From positions 1 to 39,734 of the forward strand of contig CAJXLA010000012.1 in assembly GCA_913055795.1 (NCBI GenBank): a stretch of 39,734 nucleotides of DNA, read 5' to 3'. Positions within the stretch are counted from its first letter, which is position 1. Each line of letters starts with the position of its first letter. The position numbers and the translations under genes are program-made. The notes under the pieces are model-generated. The model saw only the letters and a list, made by a program, of their open reading frames with translations. It did no database searches and was not told the origin of the DNA. Positions 37,630 through 39,734 of this stretch are shown in pieces. The DNA comes from an uncultured Alcanivorax sp. Its GTDB lineage: Bacteria > Pseudomonadota > Gammaproteobacteria > Pseudomonadales > Alcanivoracaceae.

Positions 37630-37974
37630 ATCAGCAAGTTACAGCTTCTTTTTAAAGTAAAGCTAAAAACCAACAATCCCCGAAACCTTAAAATGTTAAC
37701 CAGTTCAGAAAGTTGTGACCGAAACTTAAAGTAAGTTTGTGCTTACTTTTAATGTTGAACGTAGGTACCAATAAATAACGAGACAGCCATCCTGCCCAGG
37801 ATGTAAATATTATTGACTTAATCGTTTACTTATCGACAATTCACAATGCCATGCTACGCACCCGGCCGCCCCATCAAAGGGCTGGGCGGCGATTCGGCTG
37901 TAGTGCACACTTGAAAGGCCGTTTCCGGAATACGGAGACCGGTCCGCTTTCCCACGGCTGCAAGGAGGTCCTCC
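37630..37974. other. AT-rich gap with several inverted repeats before the fatty acyl reductase
   Basis: This 345-bp stretch is markedly AT-rich from 37630 to about 37850, unlike its surroundings. It holds AAAGTAAG/CTTACTTT (37728-37735 and 37742-37749) and CATCCT/AGGATG (37788-37793 and 37798-37803). A GC-rich stem lies near the gene (GCCGCCC 37865-37871, GGGCGGC 37884-37890). No gene is visible. A promoter candidate lies at 37813-37840. Confidence 0.6.
37813..37840 (+). promoter_or_regulatory. Candidate promoter for the fatty acyl reductase
   Basis: TTGACT (37813-37818) with a 16-bp spacer and GACAAT (37835-37840) gives a usable sigma-70 promoter and a leader of about 130 nt. The inverted repeat ending at 37803 lies just upstream and could be an operator. 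Confidence 0.4.
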
Positions 37975-37977
37975 ATG
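37962..37977 (+). promoter_or_regulatory. Near-perfect ribosome binding site
   Basis: AAGGAGGT (37962-37969) lies 5 nt before ATG 37975 and implies strong translation of the fatty acyl reductase. Confidence 0.8.
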
Positions 37978-39734
37978 AACTATTTCGTTACCGGCGCCAC
38001 GGGCTTTATCGGCCGTTTTCTGGTGGGACGCCTGTTGCGGCGCGAGCAGTCCCGGGTCTTTGCCCTGGTCCGGCCCGGTTCCGAGTACAAGCTGGATGCC
38101 CTGCGCAAGCGTCTGGATGTGGATCCGGACCGGCTGGTGGCCATCAAGGGCGACATCACGCGCAAGAAACTGGGCCTGAGCAAGCGTGACCAGGATGACT
38201 TGCGCGACCAGATCGATCATTTCTTTCATCTGGCGGCCATCTATGACCTGACCGCCGATGTAAACAGCCAGCGCTACGCCAATATCGAGGGTACCCGCCA
38301 GGCATTGCAGCTGGCCGAAGAGCTCAATGCGCGCTGTTTCCACCACATGAGTTCCGTGGCCGTAGCCGGGCTCTATGACGGCTGCTTTACCGAGGACATG
38401 TTCGACGAAGCCACGGATCTGGACGACCCCTATCTGCTGACCAAGCACGAAGCCGAGGGCCTGGTGCGCGGCGAATGCCGTATTCCCTGGCGCGTCTATC
38501 GGCCCTCCATGGTGGTGGGGCACTCCGAAACCGGGGAAATGGACAAGGCCGACGGACCCTATTATTTCTTCAAGCTGATCCAGCGCCTGCGCGACTGGTT
38601 GCCGCCCTGGGTGCCGGTGCCCGGCATCGAGGGCGGGCGTTTCAATATCGTGCCCGTGGATTTCGTTGCCGGGGCCGTGGACCACATCGCCCATCAGCCG
38701 GATCTGGATGAACAGTGCTTCCATCTCACCGCCGACCGCGACTACAGCGTGGGCGAAGTGTTCGACATCATTGCCGGCTGCGCGGACGCGCCGCGCATGC
38801 CGGTGCGTCTGGGCAACGGGGCGCTCAACGGTTCGGTGCAGGATTTCGTGCGCAAGAGTGTCACCAGCCTGCCGCCCACGCGCTTCATGCTGCATCAGGC
38901 GCTGAGTGAGCTCGATATTCCGGAAGGTGCGCTGCGCTACATCACCTATCCCACCTCCTTCGATAACCACAAAGCCCGGCGCGCACTGGACAGCTCCGGG
39001 CTGGAGGTGCCCGAGTTGCAGAGCTACGCCCAGCTGCTGTGGGACTACTGGGAAAACCATCTGGACCCGAACCGCGACGAGCGCGAGGACGAACTCCAGC
39101 CCACGGACAGTCTGGAGGACAAGGTCGAGGACAAGGTGGTATTGATCACGGGCGGTACCAGCGGCATCGGCAAGGCGAGCGCGCTCAAGCTCGCCCGGGC
39201 CGGGGCCACCGTGCTCATCGTCGCGCGCACCCCGGAGAAACTCGAGGAAACCCTGCACGAGATCGCGCGCCTGGGGGGCCACGCGCGCACCTATCAGTGT
39301 GACGTCTCGCACCTGGAAGAAGTGGACCAGCTCGTCGACCAGGTGCTCACCGACTACGGCCGGGTGGACATTCTGATCAATAACGCCGGCCATTCCATTC
39401 GCCGCTCCATCGTGCACAGCTTCGAGCGCTTCCACGACTATGAGCGCACCATGCAACTGAACTATTTCGGTGCGCTGCGGCTGATCATGCGGGTGCTGCC
39501 ACGCATGCGCGAGCGCGGGGACGGCCATATCATCAACATCTCCTCCATCGGCGTACTCACCAATGCGCCGCGTTTTTCCGCCTATGTGGCCTCCAAGGCA
39601 GCACTGGACGCCTTTACCCGCTGTGCCGGCAGCGAGCTGGTGCATGAGGGCATCCACTTCACCACCATCAACATGCCCCTGGTGCGCACACCCATGATCG
39701 CGCCCACCAAGCTCTACAATCACGTCCCCACCAT
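37975..39734 (+). CDS. Bifunctional fatty acyl-CoA/ACP reductase, alcohol-forming (partial at 3' end)
   Basis: The open frame gives 586 residues and runs off the window. The first half (1-375) is an extended-SDR thioester reductase with VTGATGFIG (residues 5-13) and catalytic Y153-x3-K157 (YLLTK). It also has the long conserved stretch GHSETGEMDKADGPYYFF. The second half is a classical SDR with TGGTSGIG from residue 392, NNAG, and Y537-x3-K541. The match to the Marinobacter aquaeolei alcohol-forming acyl reductase, recalled from memory, is close throughout, including NIVPVDFV and NYFG near the active sites. That enzyme converts acyl-CoA to fatty alcohol for wax ester synthesis. The usual length is about 660 residues, so about 75 are missing beyond the edge. 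No wax ester synthase is in the window. The start is set by AAGGAGGT. Confidence 0.92.
   Translation, partial: MNYFVTGATGFIGRFLVGRLLRREQSRVFALVRPGSEYKLDALRKRLDVDPDRLVAIKGDITRKKLGLSKRDQDDLRDQIDHFFHLAAIYDLTADVNSQRYANIEGTRQALQLAEELNARCFHHMSSVAVAGLYDGCFTEDMFDEATDLDDPYLLTKHEAEGLVRGECRIPWRVYRPSMVVGHSETGEMDKADGPYYFFKLIQRLRDWLPPWVPVPGIEGGRFNIVPVDFVAGAVDHIAHQPDLDEQCFHLTADRDYSVGEVFDIIAGCADAPRMPVRLGNGALNGSVQDFVRKSVTSLPPTRFMLHQALSELDIPEGALRYITYPTSFDNHKARRALDSSGLEVPELQSYAQLLWDYWENHLDPNRDEREDELQPTDSLEDKVEDKVVLITGGTSGIGKASALKLARAGATVLIVARTPEKLEETLHEIARLGGHARTYQCDVSHLEEVDQLVDQVLTDYGRVDILINNAGHSIRRSIVHSFERFHDYERTMQLNYFGALRLIMRVLPRMRERGDGHIINISSIGVLTNAPRFSAYVASKAALDAFTRCAGSELVHEGIHFTTINMPLVRTPMIAPTKLYNHVPT

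Noticed and set aside
37810-39723. 637-codon minus-strand open frame opposite the fatty acyl reductase
   Set aside because: Mirror frame of a gene with clear SDR motifs and a perfect ribosome site.

Overview
The window is GC-rich, densely coded chromosomal DNA from a gammaproteobacterium. The evidence is the rplU-rpmA-obgE block divergent from ispB, a ubiquinone-type polyprenyl synthase, a bifunctional fatty acyl reductase very like the Marinobacter enzyme, a PHA-granule (phasin-like) protein and a UbiB-family kinase. A halophilic or sulfur-bacterium-like lineage such as Ectothiorhodospiraceae/Chromatiales is plausible, but no marker here settles the genus.

Region 1 (220-13914) is the highlight. 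Seven tightly packed same-strand genes, with gaps of 13 bp or less or ATGA overlaps, appear to encode a complete electron conduit from cytoplasm to outer membrane. They are: (1) a flavin/NAD(P) oxidoreductase fused to two cyclic-nucleotide-binding domains and a four-cluster [4Fe-4S] module; (2) a membrane protein with two H-X13-H helices, i.e. a di-heme b candidate; (3) an FHA domain joined by one transmembrane helix to a periplasmic decaheme cytochrome c; (4) a lipoprotein with two HbpS/GlcG-like heme-binding domains; (5) an outer-membrane beta-barrel; (6) an exported decaheme cytochrome with a C-terminal LVIVD-type beta-propeller; (7) a pentaheme cytochrome with one CX4CH site. Together they carry 25 candidate c-heme sites plus two b hemes. 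The operon looks like a signal-gated extracellular electron transfer system of porin-cytochrome type, distinct from Mtr. The direction of flow (respiratory output or electron uptake) cannot be read from the sequence.

Region 2 (13941-20810) is housekeeping: an MFS transporter, proB overlapping obgE, a structured intergenic repeat, rpmA, rplU, a divergent promoter region, ispB, a YajG-like lipoprotein and a SelW-like CXXC protein.

Region 3 (20830-23969, minus) holds a sulfotransferase, a GT4 glycosyltransferase and a DUF2334-type polysaccharide deacetylase, suggesting glycolipid or envelope glycan work. A 36-bp imperfect inverted repeat (24040-24181) follows.

Region 4 (24188-31216) is lipid and stress metabolism: enoyl-CoA hydratase, HIT protein and AraC regulator on the minus strand; a divergent ferritin-like metal-dependent hydrolase, an HSDL2-like SDR, two small unknown proteins, a phasin-like protein and an ABC1/UbiB kinase.

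Region 5 (31319-37611) has a 7TMR-DISM hybrid histidine kinase, a HAD hydrolase, a minus-strand run (SRPBCC protein, nitroreductase, dienelactone hydrolase-like protein, ABM-domain protein), a small membrane protein and a double-CXXC protein. After an unusually AT-rich 345-bp gap, the window ends inside a bifunctional fatty acyl-CoA/ACP reductase (37975 to the edge), which points to fatty alcohol or wax ester synthesis.
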